A DNA stretch of 64,000 nt from NCBI RefSeq assembly GCF_002195995.1, contig NZ_NHON01000002.1:79971-143970 (forward strand), given 5' to 3'. This DNA is from Inquilinus limosus. Lineage in GTDB: Bacteria > Pseudomonadota > Alphaproteobacteria > DSM-16000 > Inquilinaceae. Below the pieces are notes generated by a model. The model saw only the letters and a program-made list of their open reading frames with translations. It did not search any database and was not told the origin of the DNA. The translations under genes and the position numbers were made by a program. This document shows, one piece after another, positions 1-8,589 of the stretch; position 1 is the stretch's first letter; every line of letters begins with the position of its first letter.

Positions 1-745
1 TGCGCAGCGCGACCGGCACCGTCAGCGATTCCGGCGAGGTCAGGTAGATCAGCTGCGAGAAGAAGTCGTTATAGGTCCAGATGAAGGTGAAGATGATCGT
101 CGTGATGATTGCCGGCCGCAGCAGCGGGAAGATGATGTGCCGGAACAGCGCGAAGGTGCCGCAGCCGTCGATGGTCGCCGCCTCGTCCAGCTCGCGCGGG
201 ATCGTGCGGATGAACTGGACCATCAGGAAGATGAAGAACGCGTCGGTCGCCAGGAACTTCGGCACGATCAGCGGAAGGGTGGTGTTCACCCAGTCGAGGC
301 CGACATAGAGGACGTATTGCGGAATCAGGAGGGCGTGCGACGGCAGCATCAGCGTCAGCAGCATGATGGTGAACAGCACGCCCTTCAGCGGAAATCTCAG
401 CCTGGCGAAGGCGAAGGCCACCAGCGAGCAGGCGAACACATTGCCGATCACCGCCCCGAGGCAGATGGCGAAGGAGTTGATGAAGTAGCGGGTGAAGCTG
501 GGCGTGGCTGCCGTCCAGCCCTGAATGTAGTTGTCGAGATCGAGCCGCGTCGGCAATGCGGCCGGGTTCGAGAAGATCTCCTGGTCGGACTTGAACGAGC
601 TCAGCACCATCCAGATCAGGGGATAGATCATCGCCAGCGCGCCGATCACGAGCACGGCATAGACAGCCCATCCCGCACGGCCTCGCCGGTTTTGCTTGAT
701 ATTGCCTTTCGGCGCGAGGCCCAGCTCCAGCGCAGCCATCGTCAT
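1..745 (-). CDS. Carbohydrate ABC transporter permease, MalG family (3' end cut by window)
   Basis: Inner-membrane permease subunit of a CUT1-type sugar importer. The reading frame runs from the start at 745 off the left edge, so the C-terminus is missing. Visible are a first membrane segment after a basic N-terminus, the SSFKS motif typical of MalG proteins after it, and the EAA loop (ELDEAATIDGCG, then FRHIIFPLLRPA) that contacts the ATPase. The ATG at 745 overlaps the stop of the upstream permease as ATGA, and a GGAG lies 4 bases before it; an in-frame ATG at 739 has better GGAG spacing (10 bases) and is an alternative. The substrate is not evident from sequence. Confidence 0.88.
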   Translation of the reverse strand, partial: MTMAALELGLAPKGNIKQNRRGRAGWAVYAVLVIGALAMIYPLIWMVLSSFKSDQEIFSNPAALPTRLDLDNYIQGWTAATPSFTRYFINSFAICLGAVIGNVFACSLVAFAFARLRFPLKGVLFTIMLLTLMLPSHALLIPQYVLYVGLDWVNTTLPLIVPKFLATDAFFIFLMVQFIRTIPRELDEAATIDGCGTFALFRHIIFPLLRPAIITTIIFTFIWTYNDFFSQLIYLTSPESLTVPVALR

Positions 746-1740
746 TGATCTCCGTAGAAGACCCAGCGCCGGGAGAAGGCGAAGTTGATCGCCGTGAAGA
801 ACGCGATCACCACCAGCAGGACCCAGGCCATGGCCGAGGCGTAGCCCATGTGAAAGCTGGTGAACCCCTCCTGGTACAGGTAGAGCGTGTAGAACAGGGT
901 CGAATCCGACGGGCCACCGGTGCCGCCGCTGACGATGTAGGCGGAGGTGAAGGCCTGGAAGGAATGGATGATCCCCATCACCAGGTTGAAGAAGATCACC
1001 GGCGTGATCATCGGCAGCGTGATGTGCCGGAACTGCCTCCAGCGGCCGGCGCCGTCGATCTCCGCGGCGTCGTAGAGCTCCTGCGGCACCTGCTTCAGCC
1101 CGGCGAGGAAGATGACCATCGCCGACCCGAACTGCCAGGCGTGCAGCAGGATCAGCGTGTAGAGCGCGTATCGCGGATTGGAGATCCAGTTCGGCGCGTC
1201 GATCCCGAACAGGCCGAGGGCCTGGTTGACCACGCCGCCGTCGCCGAAGAGCTGGCGCCACATCACGGCGACGGCGACGCTGCCGCCGAGCAGCGACGGC
1301 AGGTAGTAGATCCCGCGGAAGACGCCGAGCGCCCGGACCTTCTGGTTCAGCAGGATGGCGACCAGCAGCGCGAAGGCGAGGTGCAGCGGCACGCCCAGGA
1401 AGACGTAGATGAAGGTCACCGTGAACGCGCCGAGATAGCGCGGATCGTAGGTGAAGAGGTCGATGTAGTTGGCGAGCCCGACCCAGTTCGGGCTGCCGAG
1501 CAGATCGAAATCGGTGAAGGACAGATAGAGCGAGGCCGCAAGCGGGCCGGCCGTCAGGATGAGGAGGCCTGCGAACCACGGCAGCAGGAAGAGGTAGGCT
1601 TCGTATTGCTGCCGCGCCGCCCGCCTGCGCTTCAGCGGCCTGGCCATCCGCTTTGCGGTCGGCTTCGAGGCCGTCGTCCGGTCATCCGGAATGGACCGCG
1701 AGGCGGGAGGCGGGGCCTCCATGCTCGCGGCGTCAGACAT
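742..1740 (-). CDS. Carbohydrate ABC transporter permease, MalF family
   Basis: First permease of the sugar importer, 332 residues. A basic, Arg/Lys-rich cytoplasmic N-terminus precedes the first membrane segment (YLFLLPWFAGLLILTAGPL). About six membrane segments follow, with the EAA loop (ELYDAAEIDGAGRWRQFRHI) in the last third. The open frame extends to 1854, but the extra residues look non-native; the ATG at 1740 has a GAGG about 8 bases upstream and gives the family length. The stop overlaps the start of the MalG-type gene. The binding protein and ATPase would be expected beyond the left edge or elsewhere, as neither lies upstream of this gene. Confidence 0.85.
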   Translation of the reverse strand: MSDAASMEAPPPASRSIPDDRTTASKPTAKRMARPLKRRRAARQQYEAYLFLLPWFAGLLILTAGPLAASLYLSFTDFDLLGSPNWVGLANYIDLFTYDPRYLGAFTVTFIYVFLGVPLHLAFALLVAILLNQKVRALGVFRGIYYLPSLLGGSVAVAVMWRQLFGDGGVVNQALGLFGIDAPNWISNPRYALYTLILLHAWQFGSAMVIFLAGLKQVPQELYDAAEIDGAGRWRQFRHITLPMITPVIFFNLVMGIIHSFQAFTSAYIVSGGTGGPSDSTLFYTLYLYQEGFTSFHMGYASAMAWVLLVVIAFFTAINFAFSRRWVFYGDQ

Positions 1741-1979
1741 TCCGGGCCTCAAGGACGGCGGCTGGCCGGCTGCGGAAACCCGGCGTCGATGGCAAGGGCA
1801 TCGCTGTCCTCCCTGCGGCGCGGCCTGCTTCGGCGCCCGGGCTTCCAGGCACATGCGGCCGTCTGATGGCGGGGAGACTAGAACACGGGGCAGCGAACTG
1901 TGAAGTAGAAAATCAAATTTATGTACGATTGATATTTATCGATGTGCGGACGTGAATTCTCTGCCGCCGACGGGGGCCT

Positions 1980-2780
1980 CTATCGCTGCACTCGATCGCG
2001 CCTCATGCGGCCGAGAAACAGCGCGCGGGAATGGGAGATGTGCCGCCCCATCGCGGCGGCCGCGGCGTCCGGATCACCCCGACGGACCGCCTCGACCACC
2101 TCCCAATGCTCCGCGGTGGAGCGATGCATGTTGGCGAGGGTCAGCGGATTCCGACGTGAAAGGGCCCGGATCCAGGCGCTGTGCCGCTTCATCAGCGTCG
2201 CGGCCTCGACGTTGTGATGATGCTCGATCATGAGGTCATGGAAGGCGACGTTGGCGCGGTGATAGGCGGGGTAATCGGCCGCGTCGACGGCGCTCTGGCA
2301 GGCCTGCTGCAGCGCCTCCAGCGCGGCGACGTCCTCGTTGCTGGCGAACTCGGCGAAGCCGCGGACGAGATAGGGTTCGATCAGGTCGCGGATGTCGAAG
2401 ATGTTGCGGATGAAGTCCTCGTCGATGGCGCGGACGCGCGCGCCCCGGTTGGGGCTGATGATGACGAGGCCCTCGCCCTCGAGGCCCTGCAGCGCTTCGC
2501 GTGCGGGATTGGTGCTGGTGGCGTAGCGCGCGGCGATCTCGCTGACCTTGATCCGCGACCCGGCCGGAATGCGGCCCTCGAGGATGTCGTCGCGCAGGAG
2601 CTGCTGCAGCCGCCCGTATCCGGGCTCGCGCTTCGGCGGCTTCGGCACGGCCGGCGTGCCCTTGCGCGGCCGGCCGCGCGGCCGCTTGACCTGACTGCCG
2701 GGCTCCAGCGTCCGGGCGTCGGGCCGGGCGTCGGGCCGGGCGTCGGGATCGATCCCGTCCAAATCCACCTCACCGCTCAT
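1980..2780 (-). CDS. GntR family transcriptional regulator (FadR/FCD type)
   Basis: Predicted DNA-binding repressor or activator, 266 residues. An unusual Pro/Asp/Ala/Arg-rich N-terminal extension of about 50 residues contains three tandem PDAR units, followed by a basic stretch (KRPRGRPRKG). The winged helix-turn-helix then follows (IKVSEIAARYATSTNPAREALQ), and the C-terminal helical FCD domain carries ligand-binding histidines (for example FHDLMIEHHHN and MGRHISHSR). It is transcribed divergently from the D-2-hydroxyacid dehydrogenase and lies upstream of the sugar permeases on the same strand, so it may control either. Ligand unknown. Confidence 0.85.
   Translation of the reverse strand: MSGEVDLDGIDPDARPDARPDARTLEPGSQVKRPRGRPRKGTPAVPKPPKREPGYGRLQQLLRDDILEGRIPAGSRIKVSEIAARYATSTNPAREALQGLEGEGLVIISPNRGARVRAIDEDFIRNIFDIRDLIEPYLVRGFAEFASNEDVAALEALQQACQSAVDAADYPAYHRANVAFHDLMIEHHHNVEAATLMKRHSAWIRALSRRNPLTLANMHRSTAEHWEVVEAVRRGDPDAAAAAMGRHISHSRALFLGRMRRDRVQR
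2714..2747. repeat. 12-bp tandem repeat, about 2.8 copies, inside the GntR gene
   Basis: Unit GGGCGTCGGGCC occurs at 2714-2725 and 2726-2737, with a partial copy at 2738-2747. On the coding strand it encodes the PDAR repeats of the regulator's N-terminal extension. The repeat keeps the frame, so copy-number change would alter only the length of this linker. Confidence 0.85.
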
Positions 2781-2841
2781 CTCGATCCATTCCTAGCAGA
2801 CGCCGGCCCCGAGCGACAGGGCAGAGGAGGAGATACTGGAG

Positions 2842-2860
2842 GTATAATTTCATATAATAC
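2842..2860. promoter_or_regulatory. Imperfect palindrome, candidate GntR operator
   Basis: GTATAATTTCATATAATAC is symmetric at 7 of 9 paired positions around the central C. It lies in the AT-rich divergent gap between the GntR gene and the dehydrogenase, about 80 bases before the dehydrogenase start. FCD-type GntR proteins usually bind short palindromes in such gaps. Assignment is inference. Confidence 0.4.
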
Positions 2861-2942
2861 ATAAAGATTAATTTATCGTGTGGCCCGGGAATTCGAGATA
2901 GGGTCGGGTGATGGTCCGTCCCATACGAAGCGGAGGAAGCGC

Positions 2943-3938
2943 ATGGCCGAACGGGTGGTGATGGTCGACACCGAAACGTCCTTCAAGGGCGCGCATTGGG
3001 ATCGGCTGGCGGAAGCGGTCCGGCCGGACCGCCTGGTCGCCGTATCGTCGCGGGACACGGCGGCCGTCGAGGCGGCGTTGGAGGAGGCCGAGATCGCCAT
3101 CCTCGCCGGCGACCTCGACCGGCGGCATCTGGCGGCGCCGAGGCTCAGATGGGTGCATTGCGACCATGCCGGGCTCACCAGATCCGCCCGTCCGGAGGTC
3201 TTCGAACGCGGCCTGATCGTGACCGGCTCCGCCGGGCGCTCGGGACCGGCGCTGGCCGAGCACGTGCTGATGTTCAGCCTGATGCTCGGCTATCGTTATC
3301 CGGATGTCTACGAAGCCCAGAAGCGGCATGAATGGCTGCGCACGCCCGAGATGGGCGGCCTGCGCGCCCTGTGCGGCCGGACCATCGGGATCATCGGGAT
3401 GGGCCATACGGGGCGGGAACTCGCGACACGCGCCAAGGCGTTTGGAATGCGGGTGCTCGGCTATCGCCGCCGCGACCTGCCGAACCCGCCCGGGGTCGAC
3501 CGGATGTTCTCGGCGGACCGAGGCGAGACCATCGATCCGATCCTGGACGAGGCCGACATTCTCGCTCTCGTCATCAACCTGTCGGACGCGACGCACCACC
3601 TGATCGACGACCGGGCCATCCGGCGCATGAAGCCGAGCGCCATCATCGTCAACCTGTCGCGGGGCGGCGTCATCGACCAGGCGGCCCTGATCGCGGCCCT
3701 GCGGGAGAAGCGGCTCGCCGGCGCCGGGCTGGACGTCACCGACCCCGAGCCGCCGGTTGCCGACGATCCCGTCTGGGACACGCCCAACCTGCTGATCACG
3801 CCCCATTTCACGGCCGCGCTGCCCGACAGGACCGAACGGTCGCTGGACGTCATCATCGAGAATCTCCGCCGCTACCGGGCGGGGCAGCCGCTGCTCAATC
3901 GCGTCACCGAAGAGGACGTCTGGACGAGGGAGATGTAG
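2943..3938 (+). CDS. D-2-hydroxyacid dehydrogenase family protein
   Basis: NAD(P)-dependent oxidoreductase of 331 residues that would interconvert a 2-keto acid and a D-2-hydroxy acid. The nucleotide fold motif GIIGMGHTG lies near residue 148. The catalytic triad can be placed at Arg in NLSRGGVID (about 239), Glu in DPEPP (about 268) and His in TPHFT (about 287). Start chosen at 2943 because GGAGGA lies 5 bases upstream; the frame opens earlier at 2880 without a comparable site. It is divergent from a GntR regulator and may process a compound imported by a neighbouring transporter. Specificity cannot be read from sequence. Confidence 0.88.
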   Translation: MAERVVMVDTETSFKGAHWDRLAEAVRPDRLVAVSSRDTAAVEAALEEAEIAILAGDLDRRHLAAPRLRWVHCDHAGLTRSARPEVFERGLIVTGSAGRSGPALAEHVLMFSLMLGYRYPDVYEAQKRHEWLRTPEMGGLRALCGRTIGIIGMGHTGRELATRAKAFGMRVLGYRRRDLPNPPGVDRMFSADRGETIDPILDEADILALVINLSDATHHLIDDRAIRRMKPSAIIVNLSRGGVIDQAALIAALREKRLAGAGLDVTDPEPPVADDPVWDTPNLLITPHFTAALPDRTERSLDVIIENLRRYRAGQPLLNRVTEEDVWTREM

Positions 3939-4126
3939 CCGTCGTCTCATCGGAGCAAGATGCGGCAGCGCTTCAACTCCTGTCATGTATCGACGCTCGG
4001 CGCAGGTGGTTCTGCAGCGCCGGCTCACACGGCCGGAGGGCGAACGGACCGGCTGCGGCGGGTAAAGTGAATGTCCCAGGAAGGTCCCGAGATGCCCCTT
4101 ATGGCGCGTCCCGGCCTGGCGGGCGG

Positions 4127-4894
4127 TTATCGGGTTGAAGGTCGGCTCTCCAACAGGAGGCCGCGCGCATCATCGCCTCGCAGCACCGCAGCCAGGTCGA
4201 CCGGGCCGGCCTCGGCCGGGGCCAGGTCGAGATCCTGCTCGATATGGATCAGATGGGCCAGCATGGCGGCCGCCGCTCGGTCGGCGTCATGCCGTGCCAG
4301 AGCCTCCAGGATCGCCTCGTGCTCGGCATGGCCGCAGGCGGAGGCGCCGCTGCGGCCATAAAGGGCGATGACCAGCGAGGCGCGCGACACCAGCTCGCGC
4401 AGAAACCGCTCCATCACCCGCTGCCGGGCGATCTCGGCGATGCCGAGATGGAACAGGCCGGAGAGCTGGATCGCGCGGGGGCGGTCGTCGCGGCCCAGCG
4501 CCTCGGCCTCATCGGCCAAGTGCCGCTCCAGTCGCCGGATGTCGGCCGGCACGGTGCGCTCGGCGGCACGGCGGGCGATCGCGGCCTCCAGCGTCCGCCG
4601 GGCCTCGAACACCTCGCGCGCCTCCTCGACCGTCGGCGCCGCGACGAAGGCGCCGCGGTTCTTCTCGATCACCACCATGTGCTGATGCGCCAGCGCTTGC
4701 AGGGCGGAGCGGACGATGGTGCGGCTGACGCCGAAGGCGGTGCCGATCTCGTCCTCCGACAGCTTGGTGCGCGGCGGCAGCCGGTGCTCGACGATCGCGT
4801 CCAGGATCGAGCGATAGATCGCCGCCGCCCGCGCGCCGCGGTCGGGGATGTCGCGGCTTCCGGCCAGCGTGCCGACGGTCTCGATCGTGTCCAT
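4127..4894 (-). CDS. GntR family transcriptional regulator (FCD type)
   Basis: Regulator of 255 residues. The winged helix-turn-helix is at about residues 30-90 (LSEDEIGTAFGVSRTIVRSAL, then a wing ending in EKNRGAFV). The FCD effector domain follows, with metal-binding-type histidines (LFHLGIAEIA, GHAEHEAI). It is divergent from the polyamine-type ABC operon beginning at 5147 and is the obvious candidate to control it. A perfect palindrome in the gap is a likely operator. It converges on the dehydrogenase gene, with 188 bases between their stops. Confidence 0.87.
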   Translation of the reverse strand: MDTIETVGTLAGSRDIPDRGARAAAIYRSILDAIVEHRLPPRTKLSEDEIGTAFGVSRTIVRSALQALAHQHMVVIEKNRGAFVAAPTVEEAREVFEARRTLEAAIARRAAERTVPADIRRLERHLADEAEALGRDDRPRAIQLSGLFHLGIAEIARQRVMERFLRELVSRASLVIALYGRSGASACGHAEHEAILEALARHDADRAAAAMLAHLIHIEQDLDLAPAEAGPVDLAAVLRGDDARGLLLESRPSTR

Positions 4895-4998
4895 GCTTCC
4901 GCTCCGGCGACGGGCCGCGGCAGGGCGGCCGCGAATCGTCCGGGGTCACCCTCCCATGCAGACGGAAGCCGCTCAAGATTGTATTCTCGTCGCTCCAA

Positions 4999-5012
4999 GA
5001 TTGTGCACAATC
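4999..5012. promoter_or_regulatory. Perfect 14-bp palindrome, candidate GntR operator
   Basis: GATTGTGCACAATC is a perfect inverted repeat between the divergent GntR and ABC-operon genes. A half-site copy (CAAGATTGT) recurs at 4974-4982, about 24 bases away. Size, symmetry and position fit an operator for the GntR protein encoded at 4127-4894. Confidence 0.5.
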
Positions 5013-5146
5013 CTGGTTCCATCCGTATGCACATGCCCAAAGCATAGGCGCCGGCCGGTGCCCCATGCGCCCTCGGGCGGCGGAATCGCGCCGTCGGGCG
5101 CTTGGCACGGCGCTTGCTCATCTCCCTGCCCGAAAGGGAGAGCGGC

Positions 5147-6187
5147 ATGCGCGGCGCAGATCTCGAACTGGTGAAGGTGACCAAGCGCTACGGCGGCACC
5201 ATCGCCGTGGACGGCATCGACCTGAAGATCCCGGCCGGCACCTATTGCTGCCTGCTCGGCCCATCCGGCTGCGGCAAGACCTCGACCCTGCGCATGGTCG
5301 CGGGGCATGAGGCGGTGTCGGACGGCGACATCATCCTCGGCGTCGCCAATGTCACCGACCGGCCGCCGGCCAAGCGCGGCACGGCGATGATGTTCCAGTC
5401 CTACGCCCTGTTCCCGCATCTGTCCGTGGTCGACAACGTCGCCTTCAGCCTGAAGATGCGCGGCGTGGCGAAGGCGGAGCGCCGGGGCAGGGCGGCGCAG
5501 CTGCTGGCCCTGGTGGCGATGGAGGCCTATGGCGAGCGGCTGCCGGCGCAGCTGTCGGGTGGGCAGCAGCAACGCGTGGCGCTGGCCCGGGCGCTGATCA
5601 CCCAGCCGCAGATCCTGCTGCTGGACGAGCCGCTCTCGGCGCTCGACCCGTTCCTGCGGGTCAGGATGCGGGCCGAGCTGAAGCGGCTGCAGGCGGAACT
5701 CGGGATCAGCTTCATCCACGTCACCCACAGCCAGGAGGAGGCTATGGCGCTGGCCGACCTGGCGGTGGTGATGAAGGGCGGCCGGATCGAGCAGGCAGGG
5801 TCGCCGCAGGAGCTGTTCACCCGGCCGGCCACCGAATTCGTCGCCCGCTTCATCGGCGGCCATAATGTCGTGACCCTCGGCGGCCGCCCGGCGACGCTGC
5901 GCGCCGACCGGCTGCGGCTGAGCAGGATCAACGGCGCCGGCCCCCATGGCGTCACGTTGCCGCCCGGCCAGGTCGAGGCGGTGGTGCAGGGGGTCGAGTA
6001 CCAGGGCGCCACCGTCCATGTCGCCTTCGGCTGCGACCTGGCGCCCGACATGCTGGCCTGGCTGCCCGAAGCCGACTTCTTCGCCGACCCGGTGGCGCCG
6101 GGCGACCGCGTCGCCGTCGCCTGGGCCGACCAGGACATCCATCCCCTCGACGCCGCGGGGCGCGGCGACCATCGCCCCCAACACTGA
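5147..6187 (+). CDS. ABC transporter ATP-binding protein, PotA-like
   Basis: Cytoplasmic ATPase (346 residues) powering the importer encoded by the next three transport genes. Walker A GPSGCGKT near residue 40, Q-loop in MMFQSYALFPHL, signature LSGGQQQR, Walker B ILLLDEP and switch His in HVTHS are all present. A C-terminal TOBE-type regulatory region follows (from about residue 250). Start set at 5147: GGGAG lies 6 bases upstream, and the longer open frame from 5102 adds no recognisable sequence. Operon order is ATPase, binding protein, permease, permease, racemase. Confidence 0.92.
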   Translation: MRGADLELVKVTKRYGGTIAVDGIDLKIPAGTYCCLLGPSGCGKTSTLRMVAGHEAVSDGDIILGVANVTDRPPAKRGTAMMFQSYALFPHLSVVDNVAFSLKMRGVAKAERRGRAAQLLALVAMEAYGERLPAQLSGGQQQRVALARALITQPQILLLDEPLSALDPFLRVRMRAELKRLQAELGISFIHVTHSQEEAMALADLAVVMKGGRIEQAGSPQELFTRPATEFVARFIGGHNVVTLGGRPATLRADRLRLSRINGAGPHGVTLPPGQVEAVVQGVEYQGATVHVAFGCDLAPDMLAWLPEADFFADPVAPGDRVAVAWADQDIHPLDAAGRGDHRPQH

Positions 6188-6199
6188 CGGAGGCTCACC

Positions 6200-7489
6200 A
6201 TGGCGGACACCAAGGATACCAAGCGCGGCCTCTCCCGCCGCACCCTGCTGAAGACCACGGCGGCGACGGCCGGCGCGCTGGTCGGCAGCCGCGCCATCAC
6301 CGGCTTCCCGGCGATCATCGCGGCCGAGCCGGTGACGCTGCGCTACCTCGGCACCGCGGTGAACCAGAGCGCCGACATCGCCCGGAAGGCGAAGGAAGAT
6401 CTCGGCATCATCATCGAATACGTGCCGGTGACCACCGACGAGGTGACCAAGCGCATCGTCACCCAGCCGAACTCCTTCGATCTCGTCGACAGCGAATACT
6501 TCTCGCTGAAGAAGCTGCTGCCCTCCGGCAACCTGCAGGGCATGGACGCCAAGCGGATCAAATATGTCGACCAGATCTCGACCGTCTTCACCAAGGGCGA
6601 GCTGAACGGCAAGACCATCGGCGACCAGGGCACCGCGCCGAAGAAGGTGTTCTACCTGCCCGAGAAGAACGGGAAGACCTTCGCCGCCGAGCCGACCGAG
6701 TGGATCACCCTGATCCCGACCACCTACAACGCCGACACGCTCGGCATCCGGCCCGATCTGATCGGCCGGCCGGTCGAGAGCTGGAAGGAGCTCTTGAACC
6801 CCGAATTCAAGGGCAAGGCCTCGATCCTGAACATCCCGTCGATCGGCATCATGGACGCGGCGATGGTGGTGGAATCGGCCGGTCTCCACACCTATGCCGA
6901 CAAGGGCAACATGACGAAGGAGGAGATCGACCTGACCATGAAGGTGCTGACCGAGGCCAAGCAGGCCGGCCAGTTCCGTGCCTTCTGGCAGGATTTCAAC
7001 GAGAGCGTGAACCTGATGGCCTCGGGCGAGACGGTGATCCAGTCGATGTGGTCGCCGGCCGTGACCAAGGTCCGCTCGATGGGCATCGCCTGCACCTTCC
7101 AGCCGCTGAAGGAGGGCTACCGCGCCTGGGCCTCCGGCTTCGGCCTGCCGAAGACGCTGAAGGACCGGAAGCTCGACGCCGCCTATGACTTCATCAACTG
7201 GTTCCTGTCCGGCTGGGCCGGCGCCTATCTCAACCGCCAGGGCTACTACTCGGCGGTGCTGGATACGGCCAAGGCCAATATGGAGCCCTACGAGTGGGCC
7301 TATTGGATGGAGGGCAAGCCGGCCGAGAAGGACATCAAGGCGCCGGACGGCACGGTAATGGAGAAGGCGGGCGCGGTGCGCGACGGCGGCTCCTACGACC
7401 AGCGCATGGGCTCGGTCGCCTGCTGGAACGCGGTGATGGACGAGAACGACTACATGGTCCGCAAGTGGAACGCCTTCATCGCCGCGTGA
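6200..7489 (+). CDS. ABC transporter substrate-binding protein, PotD/polyamine-like
   Basis: Periplasmic solute receptor of 429 residues. A Tat-type signal is visible (LSRRTLLKTTAAT, then a hydrophobic stretch ending near residue 38). The mature part fits the extracellular solute-binding fold found in polyamine and related importers, including the conserved region around WKELLNPEFKGK. ACGGAGG lies just upstream of the ATG, 12 bases after the ATPase stop. A palindromic element follows the gene and may let the binding protein be made in excess over the permeases. The actual ligand is uncertain; the downstream racemase points to an amino-acid- or hydantoin-like compound. Confidence 0.88.
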   Translation: MADTKDTKRGLSRRTLLKTTAATAGALVGSRAITGFPAIIAAEPVTLRYLGTAVNQSADIARKAKEDLGIIIEYVPVTTDEVTKRIVTQPNSFDLVDSEYFSLKKLLPSGNLQGMDAKRIKYVDQISTVFTKGELNGKTIGDQGTAPKKVFYLPEKNGKTFAAEPTEWITLIPTTYNADTLGIRPDLIGRPVESWKELLNPEFKGKASILNIPSIGIMDAAMVVESAGLHTYADKGNMTKEEIDLTMKVLTEAKQAGQFRAFWQDFNESVNLMASGETVIQSMWSPAVTKVRSMGIACTFQPLKEGYRAWASGFGLPKTLKDRKLDAAYDFINWFLSGWAGAYLNRQGYYSAVLDTAKANMEPYEWAYWMEGKPAEKDIKAPDGTVMEKAGAVRDGGSYDQRMGSVACWNAVMDENDYMVRKWNAFIAA

Positions 7490-7511
7490 GGCGCTGAGGA
7501 CCATCGTGACC

Positions 7512-7626
7512 GCCCCCTCACCCGAAATCGCTGCCGCGATTTCGACCTCTCCCCGAGGAGAGGTGAAGATTCCCTCTCCTCGGGGAGAGGGAGGGGCCCG
7601 GCCGCAGGCCGGGAGGGTGAGGGGGC
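7512..7626. repeat. Composite multi-hairpin intergenic element
   Basis: Four perfect inverted repeats are nested or in series: outer arms GCCCCCTCACCC (7512-7523) with 7615-7626; CGAAATCGC (7523-7531) with 7536-7544; an 18-base arm (7546-7563) with 7573-7590; CCCGGCC (7597-7603) with 7607-7613. It lies between the binding-protein and first permease genes of one operon. No T-run follows, so a processing or stability role, or a dispersed intergenic repeat, is more likely than a plain terminator. Confidence 0.85.
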
Positions 7627-7653
7627 TCGCCGCCGCATGATCCGAGAGGCACG

Positions 7654-8586
7654 ATGACCGCCATCCCCGCGGAAGACGCATCCGTCCGCTCCGTCGCGGC
7701 GCCCAAGGCTGAATCCTCCGGCCGCTTCACGGCGTTCCTCCAGGCCGCGCCGATGATGCTGGTGTTCCTGCTGTTCTTCGTGCTGCCGCTGGCGGTCACG
7801 GTGGTGGTCAGCTTCTGGGACTACACCGAATACTCGATCGTCCCCGACTTCACGGTCCGCAACTATGTCGAGGCCTTCGACGGCTGCCTGACGTCACTGC
7901 CGGAGCTGTGCACCACCTTCAAGACCTATCTCTCGACCCTGAAGATCGGGGCGATGGTCTGGGCCATCACCCTGACCCTGGGCTTCACCATCGCCTATTT
8001 CCTGGTGTTCCACGTCCGGACCACGGCGATGCAGATCGTGCTGTGCCTGCTCTGCACCATCCCGTTCTGGACCTCGAACGTGATCCGGATGATCTCCTGG
8101 ATCCCGCTGCTCGGCCGCAACGGGCTGGTCAACCAGGGGCTGCTCGGCCTCGGGCTGATCGACCGGCCGATCGACGGGCTGCTCTACTCGGAATTCTCAG
8201 TGGTGCTGGCCTTCGTCCACCTGTTCACGGTGTTCATGATCGTGCCGATCCTGAACTCGATGCTGCGCATCGACCGGTCGCTGATCGAGGCCGCGACCGA
8301 TGCCGGTGCCAGCGGCTGGCAGATCCTGTGGAACGTGATCGTGCCGCTGTGCAAGCCGGGCATCGTCATCGGCTCGATCTTCGTCGTCACCATCGTGATG
8401 GGCGACTTCGTCACCGTCGGCGTCATGGGCGGCCAGCAGATCGCCTCGGTCGGCAAGGTGATCCAGGTCCAGCTCAGCTACCTGCAGTTCCCGGCCGCGG
8501 CGGCCAACGCCGTGATCCTGTTGGCCGTCGTCATCATGATCATCGTCGCGCTGACCCGGCTGGTCGACATCCGGAAGGAACTTTGA
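7654..8586 (+). CDS. ABC transporter permease, PotB-like
   Basis: First membrane subunit (310 residues) of the polyamine-type importer. A hydrophobic first segment (residues about 30-50) is followed by a periplasmic loop with several cysteines (CLTSLPELC) and then five further membrane segments. The EAA loop for ATPase docking is LIEAATDAGASGWQILWNVIVPL. The gene follows the multi-hairpin element and ends 3 bases before the next permease. The cysteine-containing loop is also known in PotB-type permeases. Confidence 0.9.
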   Translation: MTAIPAEDASVRSVAAPKAESSGRFTAFLQAAPMMLVFLLFFVLPLAVTVVVSFWDYTEYSIVPDFTVRNYVEAFDGCLTSLPELCTTFKTYLSTLKIGAMVWAITLTLGFTIAYFLVFHVRTTAMQIVLCLLCTIPFWTSNVIRMISWIPLLGRNGLVNQGLLGLGLIDRPIDGLLYSEFSVVLAFVHLFTVFMIVPILNSMLRIDRSLIEAATDAGASGWQILWNVIVPLCKPGIVIGSIFVVTIVMGDFVTVGVMGGQQIASVGKVIQVQLSYLQFPAAAANAVILLAVVIMIIVALTRLVDIRKEL

Positions 8587-8589
8587 GCG

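Noticed and set aside
4973..7681. 902-codon minus-strand frame
   Set aside because: Antisense to the ABC ATPase and receptor genes; composition is His/Arg/Gly-rich as in a shadow of a GC-rich gene.
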